Shown here piece after piece: positions 29,472-38,870 of a stretch of DNA of 56,612 nucleotides; the first letter of the stretch is position 1, and each line of letters opens with the position of its first letter. The stretch comes from an uncultured Prochlorococcus sp. (lineage in GTDB: Bacteria; Cyanobacteriota; Cyanobacteriia; PCC-6307; Cyanobiaceae). The stretch is taken from assembly GCA_902627335.1 (NCBI GenBank), contig CACOIV010000007.1, forward strand, positions 1 to 56,612. The letters run 5' to 3'. The notes beneath the pieces are model-generated. The model was not told the origin of the DNA. It searched no databases and saw only the letters and a list, made by a program, of their open reading frames with translations. Made by a program: the position numbers and the translations under genes.

Positions 29472-29774
29472 TTACCAACTAGACTTAACAACACCAGGTA
29501 ACTCACCATTATGGGCTCTTTGTCTTAATTGGTTTCTACATAATCCAAAATCTCTATATACACCTCTTGGTTTACCAGTTGCCCAACATCTATTTCTTAT
29601 TCTATTAGGAGCAGAATTTCTAGGGAGTAGCTGGATCTTTCTATGGATTTCTAATCTTTCCATCGGATCTTTCGCACCTTTAAATTCAGCTAATAAAGCT
29701 TGTCTTTTAGCCGCATATTTTTTTACAAGTTTTTTACGCTTTACTTCGCGAGCAATCATCGATTTTTTTGCCAT
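29472..29774 (-). CDS. rpsN: 30S ribosomal protein S14
   Basis: 100 residues, the long zinc-free form found in cyanobacteria and plastids. [14 protein letters not shown] at the start, [20 protein letters not shown] and [23 protein letters not shown] are diagnostic, ending KSSW. Transcribed alone between rseP and pnp, not in a ribosomal protein operon. Confidence 0.97.
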   Translation of the reverse strand: MAKKSMIAREVKRKKLVKKYAAKRQALLAEFKGAKDPMERLEIHRKIQLLPRNSAPNRIRNRCWATGKPRGVYRDFGLCRNQLRQRAHNGELPGVVKSSW

Positions 29775-29836
29775 TAAGTAAAATTTTGAATTTTCTTTAT
29801 TCTATCATTTAGCAGTAATTTTATGATGGCATCATA

Positions 29837-30916
29837 TTACTGATTTAGTAATTTTTGAATTATTAATAACTGACTTGTATCCCTGATTATTAAAACCAAA
29901 CTCAAACCTACTAGTAAAAAGAAGCTAGATTGGGTAACAGCAATTTGAATTTTCTCAGGAATTGGCCTGCCCCTTAAGCCTTCAATGATTGTAAAAACTA
30001 ATTGTCCTCCATCCAAAAGCGGCAAAGGTAATGAATTTAGTACTGCTAAATTTATAGAAATTAATGCTGCAAATAAGAGAATTCCTGTTCCGCCTTGCTC
30101 AGATAATTGAGCACCGATCTCTACAATTTTTACAGGCCCGCTTAATTGCTGAGCAGTAGATGAGAAATTTGTTATTAAACCTTTATAACCATCAATCGTC
30201 TTACTTAATAAAGAAGAAAATTCTCTATTAACAAATTTAAAAAGATCCAGAATATTTTTAGGTTTATAAGTTTCTTGTCTGATATTTGGTTGTAATTGAG
30301 CTCCTATAGTCCCTTTCCCATCAATGTTTTGCGGGATAATATTAATTTCTTTAAGTACGTTATTTCTCATTATCTCAATATTGATTGATTTCTCTGATGA
30401 CTGTTGTATCTCTTTAACTAATAAACTTACAGCTTCATCCCCAATCCCTAAGGTATTATCTTTAATTTTCAAAATTTGATCACCAGGCTCTAATCCTGCT
30501 TTGGAGGCAGCCTTGTCTGACTGTATTGCTAAAACTAAAATTCCAGGATCTGGATCATATTGAATGCCAACAGTATTAATATTTACAATTAATATTATGT
30601 AGGCGAGCAAAAGGTTAGCAAAAACTCCAGCAGAGATTACAATTATTCTTTGGAATAAGGGTCTGTTTTTTAATAAATTGGTATCATTCGCTTTAATTCC
30701 ATTTTGATCTTCATCAGGGAAAGAGACAAAACCACCTAGAGGGAAGGCTCTGAATGAATAAGTTATATTATTTATTTTCTTTTGGATAATTGAGGGACCA
30801 AAACCAATTGAAAATCCATCAACATATATCCCCTGAAATATTGCGGCTAAGAAGTGACCCATTTCATGGAAGAAAATGAGAAATCCCAAAACTGCAATTG
30901 AGGTTAAAACGTTCAT
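29837..30916 (-). CDS. rseP: Site-2 metalloprotease, RseP/RIP family
   Basis: 359 residues, intramembrane zinc protease. HEMGH zinc motif at residues 17-21 in the first membrane helix, GFSIGFGPSI after it, a PDZ domain in about 120-195 (ILVLAIQSDKAASKAGLEPGDQIL), and the third ligand LPLPLLDGGQLVF near residue 299 within the C-terminal membrane segments. Family members cut membrane-bound anti-sigma factors or other single-pass proteins. It starts 9 bases after serS on the same strand. Confidence 0.94.
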   Translation of the reverse strand: MNVLTSIAVLGFLIFFHEMGHFLAAIFQGIYVDGFSIGFGPSIIQKKINNITYSFRAFPLGGFVSFPDEDQNGIKANDTNLLKNRPLFQRIIVISAGVFANLLLAYIILIVNINTVGIQYDPDPGILVLAIQSDKAASKAGLEPGDQILKIKDNTLGIGDEAVSLLVKEIQQSSEKSINIEIMRNNVLKEINIIPQNIDGKGTIGAQLQPNIRQETYKPKNILDLFKFVNREFSSLLSKTIDGYKGLITNFSSTAQQLSGPVKIVEIGAQLSEQGGTGILLFAALISINLAVLNSLPLPLLDGGQLVFTIIEGLRGRPIPEKIQIAVTQSSFFLLVGLSLVLIIRDTSQLLIIQKLLNQ

Positions 30917-30925
30917 TTATTTATA

Positions 30926-32203
30926 TTAGTTCGATTTTATTAAAGATGAACCAAAATATGGAATTAAAGCATCTGGTATCTTTACTGAGCCGTCTTTTTG
31001 CTGACCATTTTCTAGTATTGCTGCCATTGTTCTTCCTATCGCTAGTCCGCTGCCATTGAGTGTGTGAAGAAATAAATTTTTTTTATCTATTTTTGTCCTA
31101 ATAGATGATCTGCGAGCTTGAAAATCTAAACAATTACTGCAACTAGATATTTCCCTATACATTTTGCTACTTGGTAACCAAACTTCTAAATCAAAAGTTC
31201 TACTTGAAGAGAAGCCTAGATCACCTGAACAGATATCTATCACTCTGTAGGGGAGATCAAGCTTTTTGAGGATATCTTCAGCATCTGAAGTGAGTTTTTT
31301 ATGCGCCTCAGATGAATCTTTTGGATCTGAAAACCAATAAAGTTCAACTTTGTTGAATTGGTGCAACCTTATGAGCCCTTTAGTATCTTTACCATAGCTT
31401 CCAGCTTCTCTTCTGAAACAAGGACTATATGCGACGTATTTTAGAGGTAATTTATTTATGTCAATTATCTCATCTTTATGAAAAGCAGTTAGCGGAACTT
31501 CTGCAGTTGGGGAAAGCCATAGATCGTCATCTGAACATTTAAAACTCTCATTTGAAAATTTTGGAAGCTGACCAGAGCCTTGTAAGCTATCTGAATTTAC
31601 TAGAGCAGGGGGGATAAGTTCTAAATATCCTTTTTTGTAATGTGTATCTAACATGAAATTTATCAATGCTCTTTCAAGTCTTGCTCCTTGTCCAATAAGA
31701 GTAATAAATCTACTTTTTGATATTTTTGAAGATCTCTTAGAGTCAAATAAATTTAAATTTTCTCCAATTTCCCAATGACTTTTCTGGTCATCAGCGATTA
31801 ATGGATTACCCCATTTCTTTATCTCAACATTTTGAGACTCATCATTTCCTGAAGGGGATTTATCACTCGGAAAATTGGGCAACTTTAAAAGTTCATTAAG
31901 TATTTTTTTGTTTAAATCTCTTTTTTTAATCTCTAAATTTGAAACTTTAGACTTCAAATTATTAGCCTGTTCCTTTATCTTATGCAACTCATCTGTGGCT
32001 GAATCATTAGTTCGTTGATAAATCTCGCCAATTAATTTGCTCAATTTCTTACTCTCAGATTGTAAGTTAGAAAGTTCAATGTCTGTATCTTTAATGTTTA
32101 GAGTTAACTGGTGTAGGTTAGATAACTCAAAAGTTTTACCTCTTCGAGATAATTTTTTTTCAACAAAAGTTGGATCTTCTCTTATTAATTTTTGGTCTAA
32201 CAC
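30926..32203 (-). CDS. serS: Seryl-tRNA synthetase
   Basis: 425 residues, class II synthetase charging tRNA-Ser. The N-terminal 110 residues form the long coiled-coil arm that holds tRNA (many heptads of Leu, Lys and Glu). Catalytic core motifs are clear: [21 protein letters not shown] (motif 2; quoted parts FRREAGS and GLIRLHQF), then [13 protein letters not shown], and motif 3 [19 protein letters not shown]. Length normal. Cytoplasmic, essential. Confidence 0.97.
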   Translation of the reverse strand: MLDQKLIREDPTFVEKKLSRRGKTFELSNLHQLTLNIKDTDIELSNLQSESKKLSKLIGEIYQRTNDSATDELHKIKEQANNLKSKVSNLEIKKRDLNKKILNELLKLPNFPSDKSPSGNDESQNVEIKKWGNPLIADDQKSHWEIGENLNLFDSKRSSKISKSRFITLIGQGARLERALINFMLDTHYKKGYLELIPPALVNSDSLQGSGQLPKFSNESFKCSDDDLWLSPTAEVPLTAFHKDEIIDINKLPLKYVAYSPCFRREAGSYGKDTKGLIRLHQFNKVELYWFSDPKDSSEAHKKLTSDAEDILKKLDLPYRVIDICSGDLGFSSSRTFDLEVWLPSSKMYREISSCSNCLDFQARRSSIRTKIDKKNLFLHTLNGSGLAIGRTMAAILENGQQKDGSVKIPDALIPYFGSSLIKSN

Positions 32204-32318
32204 ACTATTTTAAAAGCCTATAACTAAGATAAATTATAAAAGTGATTTATTAAAACTTTTTAGTAAATAATTAATTATTTGATCAATATTACTTGGATTT
32301 GCTCATAAGGAAAATACT

Positions 32319-33785
32319 TTAAGATGCTTTACGAGCTCTTCCTGTTGAAGACCATTCTTTTAACTGGTCAATTTGTTCTTTGGCTGTCCTAGATAGTGGA
32401 ACAAGTTCTGAAACAGCTTTTATTAAATCTCTTTCAGTAATCTCTCTTTTTTCTGCGAATGCATGATGCATAGCTTCAATGACTGATTGTTCTAACTCAG
32501 CGCCAGAATATCCATTAGTTCTATCTACAATTGTAGAAAGTTGAAAATTATAATTAGGTCTTCTTTTTTTAAGGTGTAACTCAAGAATGCTCAATCTTTC
32601 ATCTTCTTTAGGTAAATCAAGGAAGAAAATTTCATCAAATCTTCCCTTTCTTAATAATTCTGGAGGTAGTCTATCTATGGCATTAGCTGTAGCGATAACA
32701 AATACAGCACTTTCTTTCTCTGCCATCCAAGTAAGTAGACTTGCTAATACCCTTTGACTAGTTCCACCATCGCTTCTTGCATCCCCCCCAAATCCTTTGT
32801 CAATCTCATCGATCCAAAGTATGCATGGAGACATGGCTTCTGCTCTTGAAATTGTCTCTCTTGTTCTTGCTTCACTTGATCCAACTAATCCTGAAAATAA
32901 TCTTCCAACATCCAGTTTGAGTAAAGGCATTGACCAATTTGATGCAATAGCTTTAGCTGTTAAAGATTTACCAGTTCCTTGTGGACCCACCAATAAAACC
33001 CCTTTGGGTAGAGGTAAACCATATTCTCTAGCCTCGTTTGAGAAGGCTTGGTGCCTTTGTTGTAACCAATTCTTTAGAATTTTTAAGCCCCCTATATCCT
33101 TTTGTTGAGATTTACTATCGAAAAATTCTAAAATTTCACTTCTTGAAACAGCTTGTTTTTTCTCTTCTATGATATCTTTCAAGTCGGCTTTACTTATTTT
33201 TCCTCTCTGGGTTAAAGCCCTTGCAGCTACTTGTCTTACTCTAAGTTCGCTTAGCCCACTTGAAGCCAATGCAAGTTCATCTAAGTCACTATCATCAATA
33301 GATGAATCAGATTGTAGAGCTATATTTTTTATTAAAGCTTTTAGCTCTCTTTGATCAGGTAGAGGTAGATCTATAGTTGTTAGTAATTCATCTAGCTCAT
33401 CTGATGAGGGATATATATGAGAACTAAAAATGACATTATGAGTTGTTTCTTTTAGAGAGAACGATATTTCTTTTATTGTTCGAGAAATATTTGGATCATC
33501 ATAAAACTTATGAAAATCTTTAATTATAAGAATTGTAGATAATTCATTATTTTGATTTTTAATCCAATTTAAAATTCCTAGTGGATTATTAGAAAATTTT
33601 TTTTCTTCATTTAGAGAACCGCTTATACCATTAACACAATCCCAGCATATGATTCTTTTTTTATTTAATCGTTTACAGGTGCTCTCAATAAATTTATAAA
33701 GCCTTTCCTCTTCTTTGGTTTTTATCCAAATTAAAGGGGTTCTGGATTTAATTAGCAAATCTAAATTGTTTAGCCAAGATTGCAT
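32319..33785 (-). CDS. AAA family ATPase, Ycf46-like
   Basis: 488 residues. C-terminal AAA domain: Walker A GPQGTGKSLTAK near 265, Walker B ILWIDEIDKGF near 322, sensor/arginine-finger region FVIATANAIDRLPPELLRKGRFD, and a lid with GYSGAELEQSVIEAMHHAF. The N-terminal 240 residues hold a less conserved, possibly degenerate ATPase-like domain (TPLIWIKTKEEERLYKFI). It is the cyanobacterial/plastid Ycf46 type; work in other cyanobacteria has connected Ycf46 to photosynthesis and carbon uptake, but the mechanism is unclear. It starts 25 bases downstream of yidC's stop. Confidence 0.9.
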   Translation of the reverse strand: MQSWLNNLDLLIKSRTPLIWIKTKEEERLYKFIESTCKRLNKKRIICWDCVNGISGSLNEEKKFSNNPLGILNWIKNQNNELSTILIIKDFHKFYDDPNISRTIKEISFSLKETTHNVIFSSHIYPSSDELDELLTTIDLPLPDQRELKALIKNIALQSDSSIDDSDLDELALASSGLSELRVRQVAARALTQRGKISKADLKDIIEEKKQAVSRSEILEFFDSKSQQKDIGGLKILKNWLQQRHQAFSNEAREYGLPLPKGVLLVGPQGTGKSLTAKAIASNWSMPLLKLDVGRLFSGLVGSSEARTRETISRAEAMSPCILWIDEIDKGFGGDARSDGGTSQRVLASLLTWMAEKESAVFVIATANAIDRLPPELLRKGRFDEIFFLDLPKEDERLSILELHLKKRRPNYNFQLSTIVDRTNGYSGAELEQSVIEAMHHAFAEKREITERDLIKAVSELVPLSRTAKEQIDQLKEWSSTGRARKAS

Positions 33786-33810
33786 TGTTTTTTATTTTCT
33801 ATTAAAAAAA

Positions 33811-34950
33811 TTATTTTTTACTATTAGGTTCAAAAGGTAATCTTTTATCAGAAATAGAGGGGCCAGTGGAGGCAATCTCATTTTTCTGTAGTAACTGATC
33901 GTCAAGAATTTTTTGAAGATTATCTGGTAGAGCTTCTTTATTAAGTAAAAATGTTTGTAAAGCTTGGAAAACATTTGCTACCACCATATAAAGTAAAACT
34001 CCTGCAGGTAATGGGAAGAACAAAAACATTCCAGTTATCATTACAGGGGTTATTTTATTAGCAGTTGATTGCTGTGGGTTAGCTGGCATTCCTTGACCAG
34101 ATAAAACCTGTGATAAAAGTAATGTAAGACCAAACGCTCCAACTAAAGCAGCTATATCCCAATTTATTGCTCCATCTACATAAAAACCTACTTGTCCAAG
34201 AGCTTTAATAAAGAGAAAACCGCTTTTAGCAGCCAATCCTGGTATTTTTGCTTCTATCGTCGCATCTCCTGGTTTTATTGGGGTTACAATTCCCGAATCT
34301 GAAACCTTTAAAAATTCAGCACCTTTAGAAACCTTCCAGGTAGGTTGAAATTTTGCTCCATTTTCAAAATTGGAGAGAAGTTCAGAATAACTTCCACCAT
34401 CAGAAGTTTGAAGATTAATTTTTACTGACTCTTCTGTTCCAAGTTTAGTTCCATTAGGAATTGTTGCTACTACAGGATAGTGCGCTTTTTCAGTAATAAA
34501 TATCGAATGTCTTGGTGAGGTATATGGTTTGGGATCGATTGTTGCAACTTGATCTTGTGGAACTATCTTTAAATTTATGTTGTAGGGTACATCAGCAAAA
34601 GGTGATCCTCTCAACGTTGCAAATAATGCAAATAAAACGGGCATTTGAACTATCAACGGTAAGCAACCTGCAAGTGGACTACCAAATTCATTCATTAGTT
34701 TACCCAGTTCTTCCTGTTGTTTTTTAGGATTGCCAGAAAATTTTGATTTGATCTCCGCTTGTCTTTTTTGCATAACTGGTTGGGCTATTTTCATCCTTCT
34801 GGCGCTTCTTATAGAGCCTGCACTTAACGGAAATAGAGCAATTCTTATTACTACAGTTAAAGCTACAATTGCAAGCCCATAACTAGGAACTAAGCCATAA
34901 AAGAAATCCAAAATCGGGATTAATAATTTTTCTGAGATGAACCCGATCAC
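33811..34950 (-). CDS. yidC: Membrane protein insertase YidC/Oxa1/Alb3
   Basis: 379 residues. Inserts proteins into the inner or thylakoid membrane. The first helix ends in [30 protein letters not shown] (parts), followed by the cytoplasmic loop [18 protein letters not shown] and [23 protein letters not shown], the conserved Oxa1 core; the core is interrupted by a soluble insert of about 130 residues as in other cyanobacterial YidC. Later segments include [12 protein letters not shown] and [19 protein letters not shown]. It follows the PH-domain, rnpA and rpmH genes, the classical rpmH-rnpA-yidC order. Confidence 0.95.
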   Translation of the reverse strand: MIGFISEKLLIPILDFFYGLVPSYGLAIVALTVVIRIALFPLSAGSIRSARRMKIAQPVMQKRQAEIKSKFSGNPKKQQEELGKLMNEFGSPLAGCLPLIVQMPVLFALFATLRGSPFADVPYNINLKIVPQDQVATIDPKPYTSPRHSIFITEKAHYPVVATIPNGTKLGTEESVKINLQTSDGGSYSELLSNFENGAKFQPTWKVSKGAEFLKVSDSGIVTPIKPGDATIEAKIPGLAAKSGFLFIKALGQVGFYVDGAINWDIAALVGAFGLTLLLSQVLSGQGMPANPQQSTANKITPVMITGMFLFFPLPAGVLLYMVVANVFQALQTFLLNKEALPDNLQKILDDQLLQKNEIASTGPSISDKRLPFEPNSKK

Positions 34951-35023
34951 GATAATAAATAATAATTAAGGACAACAGACATTTTATTTTACAGGATTAA
35001 GGAAGCATTTTGCGATTATTTAG

Positions 35024-35437
35024 TTAAGTTTTAGTTGCGAAACCTTGAACTTCTCCAAGATTTTGTTGTTGAGATTTTTTAGAAATATTTGCTTCTATAA
35101 ACTCTTGTTTATCTCTAAAAAGGGGCAGAGATTTCATTTCTACTTTTGAACCATCATTTAAGATTAATACCATATCCCCATAAGAACCAAATCCCCTTGG
35201 CACAGATCTTATTTCATTAATATTATTAAGCGATACTTGTGTTTTATTTCGTCCAAACCAACCCCCTTCAATAGTTATTCTTTTAGTTGTGATTTTGTAG
35301 CGTAACCAAAGAGATCTTACAATCGCTGCAAAAGTAAAAGGTAATCCTAAAATCGTAAATCCTGCTAATAAATTTATAAATAAATCACTTTTAGCAGGAC
35401 CCCCTTCATAAAAAATCTCTTCATTAATGTTGATCAT
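35024..35437 (-). CDS. PH domain-containing membrane protein
   Basis: 137 residues. Two hydrophobic segments near 18-45 (LFINLLAGFTILGLPF, then IVRSLW) precede a bacterial pleckstrin-homology domain: YKITTKRITIEGGWFGRNKT, VSLNNINEIRSVPRGFGSYGD and MVLILNDGSKVEM. It is the small YdbS/bPH2 type commonly placed between rnpA and yidC in cyanobacteria. The function is unknown; the position suggests an association with membrane protein insertion. Its ATG overlaps the rnpA stop by 4 bases, so expression is coupled. Confidence 0.9.
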   Translation of the reverse strand: MININEEIFYEGGPAKSDLFINLLAGFTILGLPFTFAAIVRSLWLRYKITTKRITIEGGWFGRNKTQVSLNNINEIRSVPRGFGSYGDMVLILNDGSKVEMKSLPLFRDKQEFIEANISKKSQQQNLGEVQGFATKT

Positions 35438-35829
35438 TTAAATAGTCCAGATTTAATAATTAAAAATTGAAATTCCTTTAACAACTCAATTTCATTATTA
35501 CAGAAATTTCCACTCTTAAGGTTAACAAGTACCCAATATGGAATGTGGTTGTAATTTTTATTAAATTCTTTTAAAAATGTTTCTTGTAGTAATCGTCTAA
35601 TCCTATTTCGAACAACTGACTTTTTTGAAACTTTTTTACTTACAGTTATCGCTATTTTAAAATTTGAGAAACCGTGATTAATTTTATGAGAACGCAAAAC
35701 AGCGGGATTTGTTTTCGCTATCCTAAAATCCATTAAATTTCCATAAAACTTTTTTGAATTTTTATGTATGTATTTAAAAGTTCGATGACCGTTTAATCTC
35801 ATTGATCTAGGTAAAGCCATTAAATTCAA
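35434..35829 (-). CDS. rnpA: Ribonuclease P protein component
   Basis: 131 residues, protein subunit of the tRNA 5'-processing ribozyme. [15 protein letters not shown] at the N-terminus, [27 protein letters not shown] (the RNR motif; in parts [27 protein letters not shown]) and the final [10 protein letters not shown] strand are diagnostic. The start could be the second methionine of [15 protein letters not shown]. It follows rpmH with only 0-4 bases of separation. Confidence 0.94.
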   Translation of the reverse strand: MNLMALPRSMRLNGHRTFKYIHKNSKKFYGNLMDFRIAKTNPAVLRSHKINHGFSNFKIAITVSKKVSKKSVVRNRIRRLLQETFLKEFNKNYNHIPYWVLVNLKSGNFCNNEIELLKEFQFLIIKSGLFK

Positions 35830-35963
35830 ACAGCGATTCTTTCCCTTCCTCTTTTTCTTCTACTTTTAATTACCCTTCTTCCAGTATGAGAGCGCATTCT
35901 AACTCTAAAACCAGATACTCTTTTTCTCTTTCGAGATGTACCACCAAAAGTTCTTTTAGTCAT
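35826..35963 (-). CDS. rpmH: 50S ribosomal protein L34
   Basis: 45 residues, too short for the usual size cut-off but unmistakable. The minus strand reads [20 protein letters not shown] and ends [11 protein letters not shown], with [19 protein letters not shown] inside; about 40% Lys plus Arg. Start ATG is at 35961-35963 and TGA at 35826-35828, which overlaps the proposed rnpA start by 4 bases. First gene of rpmH-rnpA-PH-yidC. Confidence 0.97.
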   Translation of the reverse strand: MTKRTFGGTSRKRKRVSGFRVRMRSHTGRRVIKSRRKRGRERIAV

Positions 35964-36014
35964 TTTTTTTAAATACCATCATTAAATCTATCACTTTATA
36001 CGACACATATAACA

Positions 36015-36584
36015 TTATTGGGATTGCATTTTTAAAGTCCAGCTTCCTAAGTAAAAGGAAACAGGAATATTGCCAGATGACTGCCCGAATGAATGGAACT
36101 GGTGTAGACCACCTCTATTAGGATTTGTAACTTTTAGAACTATCGCATAGTTATCTTTACTTGAAGGGATAGGACTTGAAGGATAAATATTTATTGTATT
36201 TTTTTCTTTATCTAACTCTACTTCTGCAGGGACATCAACTAAACATTTAGTTTTTTTACTAAAACTTCCAATTTGTACTTTGCATAGATTAACTTTTTCC
36301 TGTTTGATTTTCGAAAAGAAAGTCTTAGGGACTTTTACATCAACTTTAAGAAGTCCCGTTTTTCTATCTGATTTTCTTAGAAAAAGAAAGACTTCGTTTT
36401 TTGCCATTTTTTTATTATCTCTTTGATGCCAATTTAACTTTTTGAAGTTTTCTGAATTATCCCATTGAAATTCTAATCCTGATTTAAGAGCATTTGGATT
36501 AATAAAAGAAATTGCAAATGGAGTAAGTACAACACATTTCAAGAAGTTGTTAAGTAAAACATGTTTTATGTTCGTTTTAGACAT
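36015..36584 (-). CDS. DUF2808 domain protein, exported
   Basis: 189 residues. A basic N-terminus followed by a hydrophobic stretch (CVVLTPFAISFINPNALKS) looks like a signal peptide. The mature part follows the DUF2808 outline: aromatic LEFQWDNSENFKKL, then YHVRLR-like lysine-rich segments (VFLFLRKSDRKTG), DVKVPKTFFSKI, INIYPSSPIPSS, and FHSFGQSSGNIPVSFYLGSWT at the C-terminus (parts). Cyanobacteria-specific family, function unknown. It lies 50 bases after aroH on the same strand. Confidence 0.85.
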   Translation of the reverse strand: MSKTNIKHVLLNNFLKCVVLTPFAISFINPNALKSGLEFQWDNSENFKKLNWHQRDNKKMAKNEVFLFLRKSDRKTGLLKVDVKVPKTFFSKIKQEKVNLCKVQIGSFSKKTKCLVDVPAEVELDKEKNTINIYPSSPIPSSKDNYAIVLKVTNPNRGGLHQFHSFGQSSGNIPVSFYLGSWTLKMQSQ

Positions 36585-36634
36585 GAGTTTAATTTTTTAT
36601 AAAAGTAATTAAGACCTATTAAAACTTTAACAGG

Positions 36635-37024
36635 CTAACATCTATCTGGTCTTAAATTAGAGGCTCCTCTTAAATATGGATGGTTAAGTTTTTGGTTTAA
36701 AGGAGAGTTAACTTGAGCCATAAGTCTTATGCAAAATTTGATATCGTCTGGCACAAACATTTGCTGACAATCAAGAAATGCAACTTTATCAAGTCCATGA
36801 TATTTCCTGGCTATTGAGGCAGGGAAGCAAGCATTAAGATCTTTCGTGACTGTAAAAATAATGGATAAAATATTTGATGGTTCAAGATTGTTGCGTGAAA
36901 TTAATTCTTCTACTAGTTCATGAACTGCAGATGAAATATCTAGTTTAGTATTACCATCTGAAGTAATTGCTCCCCTTATTACAGATAGTTTAATTTTAGT
37001 ATGAGGTTCCAAAGAATTATCCAT
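36635..37024 (-). CDS. aroH: Chorismate mutase, AroH class
   Basis: 129 residues, the trimeric monofunctional type known from Bacillus. Converts chorismate to prephenate for Phe and Tyr. SVIRGAITSDGNTKLDISSAV near the N-terminus (substrate-binding arginine R in SVIRGA), IIFTVTKDLNACFPASIARK, and DKVAFLDCQQMFVPDDIKFCIR (parts) match AroH. It lies 8 bases after sppA on the same strand and is probably cotranscribed. Confidence 0.93.
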   Translation of the reverse strand: MDNSLEPHTKIKLSVIRGAITSDGNTKLDISSAVHELVEELISRNNLEPSNILSIIFTVTKDLNACFPASIARKYHGLDKVAFLDCQQMFVPDDIKFCIRLMAQVNSPLNQKLNHPYLRGASNLRPDRC

Positions 37025-37032
37025 AATATTAT

Positions 37033-37842
37033 TTATGGTCTATAAAGCCAAAGTAATTTATTTGAATTATCAATTTCAAATAAAATATTACCTAAGAACT
37101 TTTCAAGAAATTTTCCTCCAGGTATGATACCTAAAAGTTTCTTTTTCTTTTTACTAATAGTCACTGGATCAATTTTTATATCAATATTTGCCATTTCTGC
37201 AGCAACCTCTCTAGCAAAAAATTCATCTCCGATATCATCTACTAAACCTAGCTCTTTTGCTTGAGTTCCAGTGAAGATTCTACCATCAGCAAATTTTTTT
37301 ACCTCTTCAATAGGAATATTTCTGCTAACAGAAACAGCTTCAATAAACTGTTTATAACTTTCATCAATTAAATTTTGCAAAAGAGCTCTGCCCTCTTCGC
37401 TTAGGGGTTTATCTGGTGAGAGGATATCTTTAAAAAGGCCACTTTTTACTGTTTCAAACTTTATCCCAATTTTATCTAGAAGTTCTGAAATATTATTTCC
37501 TCTAATTATAACTCCTATTGACCCAGTAATTGTTCCTGGGTTAGCTATAATTTTATCTGCAGCTACACCTATGTAGACTCCCCCGGAGGCGGAGATATTA
37601 CCAAAGCTTGCTACAACTTTGCATCCTTTAGACTTTATCCTATTTATAGCTGAGAAAATTTCTTGGCTATCACCCACCGTTCCTCCTGGACTATCAATTC
37701 TTAAGATAAGGGCAGGAAATTCCCTTTCTTCAACTTGTTTAAGAGCCTTAAGAGTGGCTATTCTTGTTGAACTTGTAATAGGCTCTTCTATTACAATACG
37801 AGCCATTCTTTTTTTGGATTTTCTTCTAAAAGGCCAAATCAT
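37033..37842 (-). CDS. sppA: Signal peptide peptidase SppA-like serine protease
   Basis: 269 residues, ClpP-like fold. RIDSPGGTVGDSQEI at about 49-63, the catalytic serine in GNISASGGVYIGVAADKI (S86), TITGSIGVI, and the VKSGLFKDILSPDKPLSEEGR segment with the candidate catalytic lysine. It is the short form, one catalytic domain rather than the double-length E. coli enzyme. No clear membrane anchor: the N-terminus is basic (FRRKSKKR). It lies ahead of aroH and is divergent from the transporter at 37902. Confidence 0.92.
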   Translation of the reverse strand: MIWPFRRKSKKRMARIVIEEPITSSTRIATLKALKQVEEREFPALILRIDSPGGTVGDSQEIFSAINRIKSKGCKVVASFGNISASGGVYIGVAADKIIANPGTITGSIGVIIRGNNISELLDKIGIKFETVKSGLFKDILSPDKPLSEEGRALLQNLIDESYKQFIEAVSVSRNIPIEEVKKFADGRIFTGTQAKELGLVDDIGDEFFAREVAAEMANIDIKIDPVTISKKKKKLLGIIPGGKFLEKFLGNILFEIDNSNKLLWLYRP

Positions 37843-37901
37843 TATTCTTAGTAATTAATGTTTAACTTAAAACTACAATAAAAAGATTATCAGCGGATTT
37901 A

Positions 37902-38843
37902 ATGAATTTAATTTTAAATTGGTTTTTAATGATACTTCCTTTTGCCTTATGGGGTACCTCAATGGCAGCTATGACACCTCTTGTATCCAGTGCTGGACCA
38001 GAGTTTGTTGCATCTTTGAGGTTATTACCAGCTGGAATACTTGTCTTGATTACAACATATTTTCTTAAGAGAGATTTAAAAATTTATCGATGCGATATTA
38101 AATGGTTCGTGGTTTTTACAATTGTAGATGCAACTTTTTTCCAACTTTTTTTAACATATGGAATTTCAAAAACAGGGGCAGGTCTAGGTTCGGTATTAAT
38201 TGACTCTCAGCCTCTATTAGTTGCACTTTTAGCAAGAGCAATTTTTGGTAATTTGATAAATCCAGTCGGGTGGTTAGGTTTGCTTTTTGGGTTAGGTGGA
38301 ATAGTTTTTTTAGGATTTCCAAAAGAATTTTTGGAAAAATGGTGGTTAATGTCTGATACAAATTTAGGAGATATCCAATTCAATATCGGAGAAGCATGGA
38401 TGCTTGCAGCTGCATTGGCTATGGCTTTAGGAACGATCTTAATAAGATTAACTTGTAAGAAAAGTGATCCTGTAGCAGTTACAGGATGGCACATGATATT
38501 TGGAAGTTTTCCATTGATAATTAAATACTCTATTGAAACAAATTTACAATCATTTCCAACTTGGTCTTTGAATGAGTGGGGTCTTATGTCTTTCGCAAGT
38601 ATTTTTGGAGGTGCAATAGCTTACGGACTATTTTTCTATTTTGCCAATAATAAAGAGATAACAGGATTCAGTACTCTTGCATTCTTAACACCTGTGTTTG
38701 CTTTATTAAGTGGAGGGGTCTGGCTTAATGAAAGATTAACTTCAATACAATGGGTTGGAGTGGTTTTTGTTCTTGCATCTGTCTTTTTTGTGAGCCAAAG
38801 AGAATCACTGTGGGAAATTAGAAGTAGTGAGAGTAAAATTTAG
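37902..38843 (+). CDS. DMT-superfamily transporter (EamA domain)
   Basis: 313 residues with about ten hydrophobic segments in two EamA repeats. The first repeat begins WFLMILPFALWGTSMAAM; the second has WMLAAALAMALGTILIRL and ends with FALLSGGVWLNERLTSIQWVGVVFVLASV (in parts), the usual glutamate in a WLNE motif. Substrates in this family are small metabolites, but none can be inferred here. It is 28 bases before the glycosyltransferase gene and shares its direction. Confidence 0.9.
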   Translation: MNLILNWFLMILPFALWGTSMAAMTPLVSSAGPEFVASLRLLPAGILVLITTYFLKRDLKIYRCDIKWFVVFTIVDATFFQLFLTYGISKTGAGLGSVLIDSQPLLVALLARAIFGNLINPVGWLGLLFGLGGIVFLGFPKEFLEKWWLMSDTNLGDIQFNIGEAWMLAAALAMALGTILIRLTCKKSDPVAVTGWHMIFGSFPLIIKYSIETNLQSFPTWSLNEWGLMSFASIFGGAIAYGLFFYFANNKEITGFSTLAFLTPVFALLSGGVWLNERLTSIQWVGVVFVLASVFFVSQRESLWEIRSSESKI

Positions 38844-38870
38844 TAAATAAATAAATTAAGCATTAATTTA